Below, piece by piece: positions 31,303 through 40,023 of a DNA stretch of 64,000 nt. Origin of the DNA: Phymatolithon calcareum (taxonomy: Eukaryota > Rhodophyta > Florideophyceae > Hapalidiales); NCBI GenBank assembly GCA_977006965.1, contig OZ345367.1, positions 248,001 through 312,000 on the forward strand. Direction: 5' to 3'. Below the pieces are notes generated by a model, which was given only the letters and a program-made list of their open reading frames with translations, did not search any database and was not told where the DNA came from. The translations under genes were made by a program, and so were the position numbers. The first letter of the stretch is position 1. Each line of letters opens with the position of its first letter.

Positions 31303-32130
31303 TACCTTGAGTAAACTTGATCGATCGCTTATCCATTGACTAGTGTGGATTTTTCGACAATGAAGTTTTTTTTCATCCACACCAGATGCACAGCCAACAG
31401 ACACGCACTGCAGCATGCGCAAAAATCCCCGCGGGCACGCGGGGGAGGTGACTGATACGCATCACAGCAGTACTGCCAACATCTATAATTCAGTAAACCA
31501 CATATCTCTCTCATCTATCGATTATTGGGTAGGCCGTTGGTCATCGTATTGTGCAACATACAGTAGTTCAACATTCTTCAAGCTGGACTGGGATAGCGTT
31601 CCAGCGCAGGGGAGTTTTTCTTTGTGGCGAGAGCTTTCGATGACTACATCGATTTTTCAGATTAATTTCAGAACGCCACTTTTGCTGCAATGGTCGGAGA
31701 TGGCGATTGCAGTATTGCCACGCGAACGACATCGCTCTTTGGCTTGTCCACCAGTCTAAACTGTTGTATTCGCCCAGCGCCCTCGTTGCCTAATCACAGC
31801 TGTGTCTTGCTTAGACAGGGTAGGGTTTACGTGTACCTCTTGCCTTGCAGAGCGTCCACTGTACGCCACATGTATGGCTTGTGTATGGCACTGTTCCCTC
31901 TTCACAACTGGCTCATCTCTGCGAAAGGGTCCGTCATTTGTGGAAAGGGGGTAATAGGTTTTTCGGCAACGGCTGCTTTCAGAAATCGATTAATTTGGAA
32001 AAATACTTTCTCCAGAAGATATTCGTCTGTGTGGCCATATTCTGGGAACGAATTCTGAGTGCGCGGTGGAGAACGAGTTGAGTCCTCCATCTGCCTCACG
32101 AGTGCGTCATAAAGAGCTTTGGTCACATCA
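31303..32130. other. intergenic region with a coding-like minus-strand frame
   Basis: A minus-strand frame ends with TGA at 31902 and is open to the satellite at ~32158. It has no ATG at its start but has coding-like content (LLTDVTKALYDALVRQ, DEYLLEKVFFQINRFL). It may be the last exon of a lost gene. Its first residues (GGKGYFSNK) lie inside the first partial satellite unit. Confidence 0.35.
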
Positions 32131-32865
32131 GTTAATAATTTATTCGAAAAATAACCTTTGCCACCTAATATTAGGTTCACTAGACAACTTGTCGAATCAA
32201 TAGACCCCCCTTGGAAACAAAGTTGCAGTAATTATGCTCTATCGCCTGCCGCGACTGCCTCCAAAGGTCCCCAGACACTACTGTAAAAATTTATTCGAAA
32301 AATAACCTTTGCCATTAGGAGCACTATAGTCGAAACTTGTCAGCTTCAAATGGTCCTACTAAGCGGGGTACGGGTTTCTATATACACTTCCGTGACCCCC
32401 CTTGGAAACAAAGTTGCAGTAATTATGCTCTATCGCCTGCCGCGACTGCCTCCAAAGGTCCCCAGACACTACTGTAAAAATCTATTCGAAAAATAACCTT
32501 TGCCATTAGGAGCACTATAGTCGAAACTTGTCAGCTTCAAATGGTCCTACTAAGCGGGGTACGGGTTTCTAGAAACACTTCCGTGACCCCCCCTTGGAAA
32601 CAAACGTTGCAGCAATTATGCTCTATCGCCTGCCGCGACTGCCTCCAAAGGTCTCCAGATGTAACAAATTTATTCGAAAAATAACCTTTGCCATTAGGAG
32701 CACTATAGTCGAAACTTGTCAGCTTCAAATGGTCCTACTAGGCGGGTTACGGGTTTCTAGAAACACTTCCGTGACTCCCCCTTGGAAACAAACGTTGCAG
32801 TAGTTATGCTCTATCGCCTGCCGCGACGCCTCCAAAGGTCTCCAGACACTACTGTACAAAAGAAA
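32131..32865. repeat. ~190-bp tandem (satellite-like) array
   Basis: The landmark ttggaaacaa occurs at 32211, 32402, 32594 and 32782 (spacing 191, 192, 188). Each unit also contains tctatcgcctgccgcgact and cgaaaaataacctttgcca. A partial unit opens the array at 32131. Units are about 90-97% alike by eye. Unlike a CRISPR, the whole unit is repeated and there are no unique spacers. Confidence 0.93.
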
Positions 32866-33071
32866 TTGCCGCATTATACTGATAAAAAAATCAGTTGTAT
32901 TTCGGATGCATTGCTGTGTGCTGGAACACAATCTCGTGCGTTTGAGGGCCCTCGGTTCCATGCTGCCTATATAGTCTGTCCAGAGCAATCCCTCGCCTTT
33001 CTCCGCCTGAAGTAAAGTCGGGGATCACATTTTCCTCCCGACGTCAACCTCGCATCGTAACCGCAACTGGC
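32866..33071 (+). promoter_or_regulatory. duplicated CHMP5 upstream region driving chimera 1
   Basis: Shares with 36760..36973 the stretches gcattata, tttcggatgcattgctgt, a cctgaag block and the base context up to the ATG. It contains tatatag about 100 bp before the ATG. Promoter activity is inferred from position only. Confidence 0.6.
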
Positions 33072-34034
33072 ATGGGTCCCTTTGGAAAGAAGCCGGTCAT
33101 GACGCACCAGTCTCCGCACAATTCGGTTACCAAGAACCATGGGGAACAAAAGGGTCGTGAGAAACTCGCGGAGCTTGGCATTGATGTGCTTGATCCAGAA
33201 AAAGGTGCATTGCCATGGGATGCGCTCGCGGGGTACGATATTGTAAAGAGAAAAATTGAGGATTCTCTGCTTCTCCCGCTGAAAAATCCAGAGGTTTACG
33301 AGAACGTTGTGCGCGGCACACGGGAACAATTTCAGAGCAATATACCGAAGGCAGTATTATACGCGGGTCCGCCTGGATGTGGGAAGACAATGTCAGCTCG
33401 GATATTGGCATCGCGCATTGGCGTACCTTTCGTCCATGTGCCATTGGAATCACTGTTGAGCAAGTTCTACGGAGAGACGACAAAGCGACTCGCGGACGTA
33501 TTGAAGGCAGCCAATAGCCTTGGGCGATGTATCGTATTTTTCGATGAAGTGGACAGCCTGGCGAATTCTCGCAGCGGTGATGCAGAAGTTCACGAAGTCA
33601 CGAGGAAAACGCTGAGCGTCCTTCTGCGGTTTATCGACGGCATTGACGGACCGCAAAACGCAATTTTGTTGGCGGCGACAAACCATGCAGATGGAATTGA
33701 TCCGGCGTTGCTGAGCAGATTTGATGTTGTCGTGAATTTCCCATTGCCGGATGAAGAGACTCGCGGGAAGGTTTTGGGCCTGTACGCGAAGCAGTTGACA
33801 GAGACCGAAAGAGCGTCATTGGCGAGAATTACTGATGGTTTCTCCGGGAGGGAGCTGCTGGATACGTGTGAGGAAGCCGAGAGGACGCATGCTGGACGCA
33901 TTGTTCGAGGTGATGGTGGAATTGATGATGCGCTTCCGCGGCTTCAGGACTATGTTGATGCCGCAAAAGCGAAAGCGCAGATGTCTGTTTCTGCCGTAGA
34001 GGCGAGAAATCTTGTGCGAAGAAAGACCCGGTAG
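33072..34034 (+). CDS. chimera 1: CHMP5 first codons fused to AAA ATPase
   Basis: 320 residues from ATG at 33072. Residues 1-~13 (MGPFGKKPVMTHQ) are the start of CHMP5. From SPHNSVTKNHGEQKG onward the protein is the AAA ATPase at 25843, beginning at its residue ~227. It keeps the whole AAA core: LAGYDIVKRKIED, Walker A GPPGCGKT, Walker B IVFFDE, AATN and DPALLSRF. It ends NLVRRKTR instead of the parent's longer tail because of a stop a few codons earlier. The organelle presequence and hydrophobic anchor are absent, so any product should be cytosolic. The reading frame is uninterrupted and substitutions relative to the parent are scattered. It is either a young gene under the CHMP5 promoter or a recent pseudogene that has not yet broken. 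Confidence 0.7.
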   Translation: MGPFGKKPVMTHQSPHNSVTKNHGEQKGREKLAELGIDVLDPEKGALPWDALAGYDIVKRKIEDSLLLPLKNPEVYENVVRGTREQFQSNIPKAVLYAGPPGCGKTMSARILASRIGVPFVHVPLESLLSKFYGETTKRLADVLKAANSLGRCIVFFDEVDSLANSRSGDAEVHEVTRKTLSVLLRFIDGIDGPQNAILLAATNHADGIDPALLSRFDVVVNFPLPDEETRGKVLGLYAKQLTETERASLARITDGFSGRELLDTCEEAERTHAGRIVRGDGGIDDALPRLQDYVDAAKAKAQMSVSAVEARNLVRRKTR

Positions 34035-35895
34035 AAGGCTGGGCCTGCCCTCGATTTCTGTATGATATGCAGCGTACGAGTTGTCACACTGGCTGCGAAA
34101 CCTAGGTGATGAGTTGGTGGAGATTGGATTCCGGATGGAGACTTGGAAAGGTTGGCTTTGTTTAAACGAAAGTTGACCGATGAGGCGGGATCCGTAGGCC
34201 GAAAATTCGCGTTGAAATTCTTCCGTGATAGGACGGAAATATAAACAGGTAGTCTTAATTCAGCCGATGTGGAGATAAAAAGCAGAATAGACGCCATAGA
34301 TTCTTGATTAAATACTCTGCCCAGACCCATCCCTCGCGTTCCTCGCCCTGAAGCACACTCGGGCTCTAGCCTTTCTTCCGACGTCAACCCCCACATCGCA
34401 ACCACACCTGCTATGGGTCCCTTCGGAATGAAGCCGGTCATGACGCAACAGCCGGTGTATCAACGAAGCCCTCGACATCCTTCGTTTGGCGACCAAGAGA
34501 TGGCCCGGGCTATTCGCGGTACGCGGGAACGATTTCAAAGCATAATACCGAAGGCAGTATTATACGCGGGTCCGCCTGGATGTGGGAAGACAATGTCAGC
34601 TCGGATATTGGCATCGCGCATTGGCGTACCTTTCGTCCATGTGCCATTGGAATCACTGTTGAGCAAGTTCTACGGAGAGACGACACAGCGACTCGCGGCC
34701 GTATTGAAGGCAGCCAATAGCCTTGGGCGATGTATCGTATTTTTCGATGAAGTGGACAGCCTGGCGAATTCTCGCAGCGGTGATGCAGAAGTTCACGAAG
34801 TCACGAGGAAAACGCTGAGCGTCCTTCTGCGGTTTATCGACGGTATTGACGGACCGCAAAACGCAATTTTGTTGGCGGCGACAAACCATGCAGATGGAAT
34901 TGATCCGGCGTTGCTGAGCAGATTTGATGTTGTCGTGGATTTCCCATTGCCGGATGAAGAGACTCGCGGGAAAGTTTTGGGCCTGTACGCGAAGCAGTTG
35001 ACAGAGACCGAAAGAGCGTTATTGGCGAGAAAAACTGATGGTTTCTCCGGGAGGGAGCTGCTGGATACGTGTGAGGAAGCCGAGAGGACGCATGCTGGAC
35101 GCATTGTTCGAGGTGATGGTGGAATTGATGATGCGCTTCCGCGGCTTCAGGACTATGTTGATGCCGTAAAAGCGAAAGCGCAGATGTCTGTTTCTGCCGT
35201 AGAGGCGAGAAATCTTGAGCGAAGAAAGACCCGGTAGAAGGCTGGGCCTGCCCTCGATTTCTGTATGATATGCAGCGTACGAGTTGTCACACTGGCTGCG
35301 AAACCTAGGTGATGCGTTGGTAGAGATTGGATTTCGGATGGAGACTTGGAAAGGTTGGCTTTGTTTAAACGAAAGTTGACCGATGAGGCGGGATCCGTAG
35401 GCCGAAAATTCGCGTTGAAATTCTTCCGTGATAGGACGGAAATATAAACAGGTAGTCTTAATTCAGCCGATGTGGAGATAGAAAGCAGAATAGACGCCAT
35501 AGATTCTTGATTAAATACTCTGCCCAGACCCATCCCTCGCGTTCCTCGCCCTGAAGCACACTCGGGCTCTAGCCTTTCTTCCGACGTCAACCCCCACATC
35601 GCAACCACACCTGCTATGGGTCCCTTCGGAATGAAGCCGGTCATGACGCAACAGCCGGTGTATCAACGAAGCCCTCGACATCCTTCGTTTGGAGACCATG
35701 AGACGGGCCGGGCTATTCGCGGTACGCGGAAACGATTTCAAAGCATAATACCGAAGGCAGTATTATACGCGGGTCCGCCTGGATGTGGGAAGACAATGTC
35801 AGCTCGGATATTGACGTCGCGCATTGGCATACCCTTTGTCCATGTGCCATTGGAATCACTGTTGAGCAAGTTCTACGGAGAGACGACACAGCGAC
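34035..35895 (+). repeat. tandem 1,203-bp units carrying chimeras 2 and 3
   Basis: Start codons at 34413 and 35616, stretches such as tctgccctcgatttctgtat-type 3' ends (34049 and 35252) and the region before each ATG are spaced 1,203 bp with only scattered differences. Similarity of the second unit ends at the 122-bp deletion near 35895. Confidence 0.9.
34413..35237 (+). CDS. chimera 2: CHMP5 first codons fused to a shortened AAA ATPase
   Basis: 274 residues from ATG at 34413. Residues 1-18 (MGPFGMKPVMTQQPVYQR) correspond to CHMP5. A short block SPRHPSFGDQEMARAI follows, from parent residues ~209-223, then an in-frame internal deletion of roughly 210 bp removes the pre-core linker through PLKNPEIYE. 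The frame resumes at RGTRERFQS and runs through Walker A, Walker B, AATN and DPALLSRF to NLERRKTR. Loss of the linker removes the first strand and helix of the AAA large domain, so ATPase activity is doubtful although all nucleotide motifs remain. The fusion junction differs from chimera 1. The upstream region retains the gene-proximal half of the CHMP5 promoter region. Confidence 0.6.
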   Translation: MGPFGMKPVMTQQPVYQRSPRHPSFGDQEMARAIRGTRERFQSIIPKAVLYAGPPGCGKTMSARILASRIGVPFVHVPLESLLSKFYGETTQRLAAVLKAANSLGRCIVFFDEVDSLANSRSGDAEVHEVTRKTLSVLLRFIDGIDGPQNAILLAATNHADGIDPALLSRFDVVVDFPLPDEETRGKVLGLYAKQLTETERALLARKTDGFSGRELLDTCEEAERTHAGRIVRGDGGIDDALPRLQDYVDAVKAKAQMSVSAVEARNLERRKTR

Positions 35896-36000
35896 TTGAG
35901 CGTCCTTCTGCGGTTTATCGACGGCATTGACGGGCAGGAAAACGCCATTTTGTTGGCGGCGACAAACCATGCATATGAGATTGATCCAGCTTTGCTTAGC
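35616..36000 (+). pseudogene. chimera 3: truncated CHMP5::AAA copy
   Basis: Starts exactly 1,203 bp after chimera 2 with the same junction (MGPFGMKPVMT...PVYQR-SPRHPSFGD). After GETTQRL a 122-bp deletion (equivalent to 34694..34815 of chimera 2) removes Walker B and shifts the frame, giving a stop at 35930. A second deletion after ~36000 drops the rest of the AAA core and joins directly to the 3' flank. Without Walker B it cannot be an active ATPase. Confidence 0.85.
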
Positions 36001-36736
36001 AGTTGCACAGTGGCTGCGAAACCCGGTTATGAGTTGGTGGAGATTGGATTTCGGATGGAGAGACTGGGAAAGACTGGCTCTGCTTTGACGAAAGCTGTTG
36101 GATTTTTGCGTCAAGGCGGAATCTGTAGTCCGAAATTTTCGCGTCAAAATTCTTTCGTGACAAAGAGGTAGTTTTCTTTTAGCCGATGTGGAGATAGCAA
36201 CCAGAACAGACGCCGTGAAACCATCCTACACATTCAATTTTGCGAACGAGAGGCGTTTTGAAGTATCGATACTTGTATCCCCTCCCAGTTGAGTAACAAT
36301 TAGTCAAATCAGAGAAGTGCCCTACGGCATGACGACTTTGAGTACCCATGTCCCCTCGACGAATGGGCAGATGCCAAAAACAGCTTTTGAACGATGACAA
36401 TATGGTGGAGATAAGTGGGAAAATCTAAACGGCAATGACCGTGCTCGTGCAGGCCGTGAAAGAAGCACCGAAGAGCGTAGAAGCAGACGAGACATCCTGA
36501 TCGATATTGCTTGTACCCGGCCGTCAACAAATTTGCAGGCCGCTCTGAAATAGCCTACGTTGTCCAACTACGGGGGAACAGTGTAATGCATATCTTTTAT
36601 GCGACGAGCAAGCGACAGCAGGGAGTCAGAGGACGTTCAAGGCCATCAAAGATAATCTTCAGTTTTGGGGACGTGGGGTCATGCCGGGATAGTAATATAT
36701 GATATTACTATCCCATGGGTCATGAGATTTCGATGT
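36001..36736. repeat. copy B of the AAA 3' flank, upstream of CHMP5
   Basis: Colinear with 27478..28206. It places AAA downstream sequence directly in front of the CHMP5 promoter, implying that AAA and CHMP5 were originally neighbours. Confidence 0.85.
36676..36724. mobile_element. 33-bp hairpin insertion with perfect 8-bp target duplication
   Basis: gggtcatg at 36676-36683 is repeated at 36717-36724. Between them, 36684..36716 contains 12-bp perfect arms (gggatagtaata and its complement) around a 5-base loop. The paralogous site near 28186-28206 has a single copy of the target region and no hairpin. Confidence 0.75.
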
Positions 36737-36759
36737 TAATACCGAAGACCACGTCACTT

Positions 36760-36973
36760 AGTAATTACCGCATTATAAGGTGTAAGCTGTCAAAAATCAG
36801 TTGAATTTCGGATGCATTGCTGTCACTATATCATAGCCCTCACAACGATGTCGTGTTTCCGAATTCGAGTATTTAAGGAAAGTTGGGTCCCTGACGTTCC
36901 TGGCCCTGAAGCACACTCGCGTTCTAGTCTTTCTCCCGCATTCGTCGTGCCGCATATTCTAACCACAATTGCC
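36760..36973 (+). promoter_or_regulatory. CHMP5 upstream region
   Basis: About 210 bp before the CHMP5 start, found in altered copies before chimeras 1-3. It has cattataagg at its start and gtatttaagg about 105 bp before the ATG as possible core elements. The start context is gccATGG. Promoter function is inferred. Confidence 0.55.
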
Positions 36974-37687
36974 ATGGGTCCCTTCGGAAAGAAGCCGGTC
37001 ATGACGCGCCAGCCGGTGTACCAGCGCCCGCAGGCACCGCGTGCGGGTGCCTCAGTTGACCAAGCGATCAACACCGGAGCCATGCGTGAAAGCCAGTTGT
37101 CCTCTCGAATTCAGAAGCTCGAGCAGGACATCGCTGGGTACAAGCGCGAGATGCAACGCACCCGTCCGGGCACCGCCGCACACAACGCCGCGAAACGGCG
37201 CGCAGTCAACGCGCTGAAGCAGAAGCGCACGCTGGACGCACAGGCAGCGTCCGTTGGAAACGGTCTTTTCAACCTCGAGCAGGTGAAGGACGTGCGTGAG
37301 CAAATCCACTTCCAGAAGGAGCAGGCCGCCGCCATTCAGGCAAGTCACCAGGTGCTTGTGCAGGAACAGGGTGGCATCGACCTCGACCACATCGAGGAGG
37401 TGCAGGACGATATTGCTGACGCTATGGTGGAGGTGAATGAGGTCAGCGAGGCTCTTGGACGGACGTATGACGTCGAGCCCGTTGATGAGAGCGAACTCAT
37501 GGCGGAACTTGAAGGTTTCGAGAATGAGGACTTTGCCGCTGTTTCGGTCACTGCGCCGCCGACTTCGGCGTATCTCAACCCAACCCCGGTTCCTGGTCGC
37601 CCGGTACAAGCCGCTTATCAGCCTCCCGCACCGGTGCCGAACCAGCAGTATGGACAGGCAAACGCGAACCCGGCTAATTATTACTGA
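36974..37687 (+). CDS. CHMP5: charged multivesicular body protein 5 (ESCRT-III, Vps60 type)
   Basis: 237 residues from ATG at 36974. The frame has an upstream in-frame ATG at 36812, but that region is promoter-like, is not conserved as coding in the chimeric copies, and CHMP5 proteins start at the chosen Met. The Snf7 domain has a basic N-terminal half with RESQLSSRIQKLEQDIAGYK and RAVNALKQKRTLDAQAAS, then NLEQVKDVREQ. The acidic C-terminal half has IDLDHIEEVQDDIADAM, EVSEALGRTYDVE and ELMAELEGFENED. This is the CHMP5 order, slightly longer than the ~220-residue human protein because of a Pro/Gln-rich tail. The protein works with LIP5/VTA1 to modulate VPS4 and multivesicular-body sorting at endosomes. 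Its first codons and promoter are copied into the chimeric array just upstream. Confidence 0.93.
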   Translation: MGPFGKKPVMTRQPVYQRPQAPRAGASVDQAINTGAMRESQLSSRIQKLEQDIAGYKREMQRTRPGTAAHNAAKRRAVNALKQKRTLDAQAASVGNGLFNLEQVKDVREQIHFQKEQAAAIQASHQVLVQEQGGIDLDHIEEVQDDIADAMVEVNEVSEALGRTYDVEPVDESELMAELEGFENEDFAAVSVTAPPTSAYLNPTPVPGRPVQAAYQPPAPVPNQQYGQANANPANYY

Positions 37688-38093
37688 TAACCTTGTTTGC
37701 TTATTGCGTGGGTTAAGGAACTTGCATAATCTGTTTTTAGAGCTTAGAGGTGTGTGTGGACGTAGTGCCGTCCCAAAATACTCTTGATGTACAAACCTAT
37801 ATTTGTTGTCAGGGCCACATTGATCATGTAAAGAATACCTGCCGCTTTTGTGCTTCCTAATCTGACTTGCTTAAGGCGGCCCGTCACGACAGTAGCCTCC
37901 TATATACAGTAGCTTTGCACTGGGCGTTCGAGCATCGCCGCCTGCACACACAAATTGTAAAATTTTGAGTCAGATGAACTTGGATCAGGCGTCTATGGAC
38001 TATGTACGAGCCGGGAAACCTCACAAGGTGCACATTTTACGACTACTACGAGACAATCATTCTCAGTACGTCCAAGGAAACATGTGAAGCTTC
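37688..38093. other. convergent intergenic region
   Basis: Shared 3' region of CHMP5 (plus) and the Cys-rich gene (minus). Nothing else seen. Confidence 0.5.
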
Positions 38094-38645
38094 TCAGGGA
38101 TAAACACGCGCTCGCTTCTGTCCTGCTTTTGCGCCCTCATCTATTTCCTTATTCTTACGGGAAGGATCCATTAGCCACTCTTTAAGTGCTTCCTTGAGTG
38201 ACACACTGGTAACCTGATCCTCAACCCACATTTTCACTAATTTGATATCCGCGGCGATCGCAACATCCTCTTCTTCCGCTCCGTCTTTCCTGTAACATAT
38301 GTAGCATGTCTTCCCTTCACTTTCGCGATAGGAACAGCCAGGATGCCCACATTCAAGTTCCTTAACCTCATGCTCCCAGATACACGCCGTGCGTTCCGTG
38401 ATGTTTGACATATGCTCCTGGTTGACATTGGCAGCATTGCCGTGGCCACAAATGACCAGTCCGCAGCACCAGTAGGTTTTGTTACACTTGAAGCAACAGT
38501 CCCTGTTGCACTTTCCGCACTTGAAATCCCCCGCGCATGCCTCGCACAGGGTGCACCCGTCCCCTTCGCCACGCGCACATGCCTTGCAGGAAAACGGCTC
38601 GCCGATCCCCTCGTCGCAACAATTTTCGCAGGTGTAAATTCCCAT
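38094..38645 (-). CDS. small Cys-rich (putative zinc-binding) protein
   Basis: 183 residues from ATG at 38645. About 25 cysteines fall in the first ~130 residues, many as CxxC pairs: YTCENC, FSCKAC, CTLCEAC, FKCGKC, CCFKC, CICYRK-like. His residues in CGHGN and ECGHPGC could complete several zinc sites. The C-terminal ~55 residues are charged and helical (VKMWVEDQVTSVSLKEALK, then a Lys/Arg-rich end). There is no signal peptide, and I recognise no named family; a treble-clef or RING-like multi-zinc fold is possible. A degenerate copy of its 5' end lies at ~42605..42690. Unspliced as read. Confidence 0.7.
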   Translation of the reverse strand: MGIYTCENCCDEGIGEPFSCKACARGEGDGCTLCEACAGDFKCGKCNRDCCFKCNKTYWCCGLVICGHGNAANVNQEHMSNITERTACIWEHEVKELECGHPGCSYRESEGKTCYICYRKDGAEEEDVAIAADIKLVKMWVEDQVTSVSLKEALKEWLMDPSRKNKEIDEGAKAGQKRARVYP

Positions 38646-38660
38646 TCTGTCCGATTTCTA

Positions 38661-38681
38661 TTCCGCGCAGTTTGCGCGGAA
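38661..38681. repeat. GC-rich hairpin just upstream of the Cys-rich gene
   Basis: Arms ttccgcgc and gcgcggaa with loop agttt, 16 bp before the start codon on the minus strand, so likely in the 5' leader. It could affect translation; that is inference. Confidence 0.6.
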
Positions 38682-39427
38682 CGCTTCGCTGATGATATTA
38701 AGGAGCGTTACCGGCGGTAGATTGTTGTCTTTGACTTCGAGGCACACGTCACCATGTGTCCATAACATTTCCCGCGTAGAGTCGTTTGTGATTATCGGCA
38801 CTTGACCACAACAAGGCATGTATCGTAAATTCTACGGAAAACAAGGGCAACCACTGTACAGGCTTCGAAAGTACATAGTACAGACCCGTGCCACAGGGAT
38901 CTCATAGGAAATCTCGAGCTATGATAGTCGCACGCAACAGTACTGCCCAGCAGGTTCATACTGTATGACTTTTCAGATGCTCTTCACACGTGTGAAAAAT
39001 ACGGATTTGAAAAGTTGGACCATGTGCAATGTGAAGTACTTGTATTGTACCACGGGCGCCCTGCAAGGGGAAAGATGTGCAAAGCGGGAGTTGTTGACAG
39101 AGGAACAAGCAAGCGCAGCGCTGTAGCTGCAGTTACCTATTGTTCCTTCTTTATATCTGCCCGTCAGCTCCTAGATGGAGCTGACGGGACTAGTTATTTC
39201 TACTCCGTCGGTGATCAGTCGACGGCAATGACCAAGTAGCTATACGTTACAATATCTAGTTACAGTGCACTAACGCATTGTACAGTACGACAAGAGAGAC
39301 CTCTGACGAGCGCTGTTTTGGTATTAAATCTCATATTTTTATCTGCATCTCGCAGTTCATCAATTCGCCTCCACGTACCTTACTTGACACCTAAGATTTT
39401 TAACTCCCAATTTGCCCGCAAGAACAA
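38682..39427. other. intergenic region with a dispersed repeat
   Basis: No gene recognised. It contains the repeat copy at 39104..39290. Confidence 0.5.
39104..39290. repeat. ~185-bp dispersed repeat with conserved hairpin, copy 1
   Basis: Homologous to 45570..45752. It contains a perfect 12-bp stem, cccgtcagctcc and its complement, with loop tagat at 39160..39188. The stem is unchanged in both copies while the flanks differ at many positions. Confidence 0.85.
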
Positions 39428-39746
39428 TGAACCGTTCACCAAAATTTCTGCACCGCCGAATGCCTTTGAAATAAACCCACTCGAACAAGTCGGCAATGCG
39501 CCATACCTTTGCCCTTGCTGGGTCTTTGAATCTACGATCGAAAACAGAAGGGCAGCCTTCGCTCGTTCGATGGTCAATAAGCATCGCTTTTCCGAAGAGC
39601 AGAGCGTAATTTATGAAATTTTATTGTAATTCCTGGTATCTCTTTTTCAACAAGGTTCCCCTCGCGTTTTCCGAGGGCTCACATTAATTTTTTGAAACTG
39701 CCCGCCGTTCACAGCAGTAGTGGTCATAAAACAGACGAGCACCTAG

Positions 39747-39770
39747 CTGGAAATTCGTACGAATTTCCAG
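39747..39770. repeat. 24-bp perfect palindrome
   Basis: ctggaaattcgt followed by its exact complement. It lies in a part of copy A with no counterpart in copy B. Confidence 0.9.
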
Positions 39771-40023
39771 GAAAGCAATACCAAGATCAATGCGCAGAGC
39801 ATGTAAGACGGCAATATGATTGGTGCACTTTTGTAACGGATGTGCTCACCGCAGAGTCCAGCTCGGAACCCGAGATAACGGTCCTCCCAAGAGTACTATC
39901 GCGCCTCCTACCACCGTCCTCATTTCCCCATCTTTTACTACTCAAGATGGCAGAAACCTCACGGGGCAGGGCCCTACGTGATGCGAAACCCGCTTCCGCG
40001 ATCGCAATACTACGCCCATCTCA

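Noticed and set aside
32131-32865. CRISPR-like array
   Set aside because: The full ~190-bp unit is repeated with no unique spacers, in a eukaryotic context; it is a satellite.
36812-36973. N-terminal extension of CHMP5 from an upstream in-frame ATG
   Set aside because: The extension is not conserved as coding in the copied promoters, and CHMP5 proteins begin at the MGPFG position; the later ATG has a better context (gccATGG).
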